Below are positions 6,790-6,818 of a DNA stretch of 6,818 nt, one piece after another. The stretch covers positions 1 through 6,818 of the forward strand of contig JADGBD010000044.1 in assembly GCA_015231665.1 (NCBI GenBank), written 5' to 3'. The position numbers and the translations under genes were made by a program. A model generated the notes under the pieces. That model was not told where the DNA came from and ran no database searches. It saw only the letters and a list, made by a program, of their open reading frames with translations. Positions within the stretch are counted from its first letter, which is position 1, and each line of letters opens with the position of its first letter. Source of the DNA: Gammaproteobacteria bacterium (GTDB lineage Bacteria; Pseudomonadota; Gammaproteobacteria; Chromatiales; Chromatiaceae).

Positions 6790-6801
6790 TGGCAAGTGCC
6801 A
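6790..6801. promoter_or_regulatory. Short palindrome TGGCA-N2-TGCCA upstream of pycA
   Basis: A perfect 5-base dyad around a 2-base centre, 15 bases upstream of the pycA start codon on the minus strand. In Pseudomonas the pycAB operon is controlled by a divergent LysR-type regulator, so a binding site or leader hairpin is conceivable. The dyad is short and the promoter and any regulator gene lie outside the window, so this is weakly supported. Confidence 0.2.
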
Positions 6802-6818
6802 GATTACCGAACTCTGGG

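Overview
The window is GC-rich bacterial DNA, and every gene I can support is on the minus strand. Read in transcription order (high to low coordinates) they are: pycA, a biotin carboxylase subunit; pycB, a carboxyltransferase plus biotin-carrier subunit; a GspE/PulE/PilB-type secretion or pilus ATPase; and the first 510 codons of a glycine-rich, repeat-built surface protein of autotransporter type that runs off the left edge. The pycA/pycB pair has the sizes and order known from Pseudomonas and relatives. Together with a GspE-family ATPase and an autotransporter-like protein, this suggests a Gram-negative proteobacterium, most likely a gammaproteobacterium. No marker in the window fixes the genus.

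Region by region: 6775-6818 is the end of the pycA leader, with a clear Shine-Dalgarno sequence and a short palindrome. 3523-6774 is the pycA-pycB operon, with a 15-base gap between the genes. 3413-3522 is an intergenic region almost filled by a large imperfect inverted repeat. 1634-3412 is the ATPase, with no pilin or secretion genes beside it. 1531-1633 is a 103-base leader with short direct and inverted repeats. 1-1530 is the start of the surface protein: signal peptide, a non-repetitive N-terminal part with two cysteines, then repeats of about 54 residues.

Function: PycA charges the biotin on PycB with CO2 using ATP and bicarbonate, and PycB passes the carboxyl group to pyruvate to make oxaloacetate (anaplerosis). 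The ATPase would power assembly or retraction of a pilus or pseudopilus from the inner membrane. The autotransporter-like protein should be exported through the Sec system and displayed or released at the surface. Nothing in the sequence ties the last two genes to carbon metabolism or to each other beyond shared orientation. I see no phage, CRISPR, tRNA, rRNA or transposase features. The least explained parts are the surface protein, the large inverted repeat directly in front of the ATPase start, and the repeat-bearing leader at 1531-1633. I found no convincing case for a new multi-gene system.
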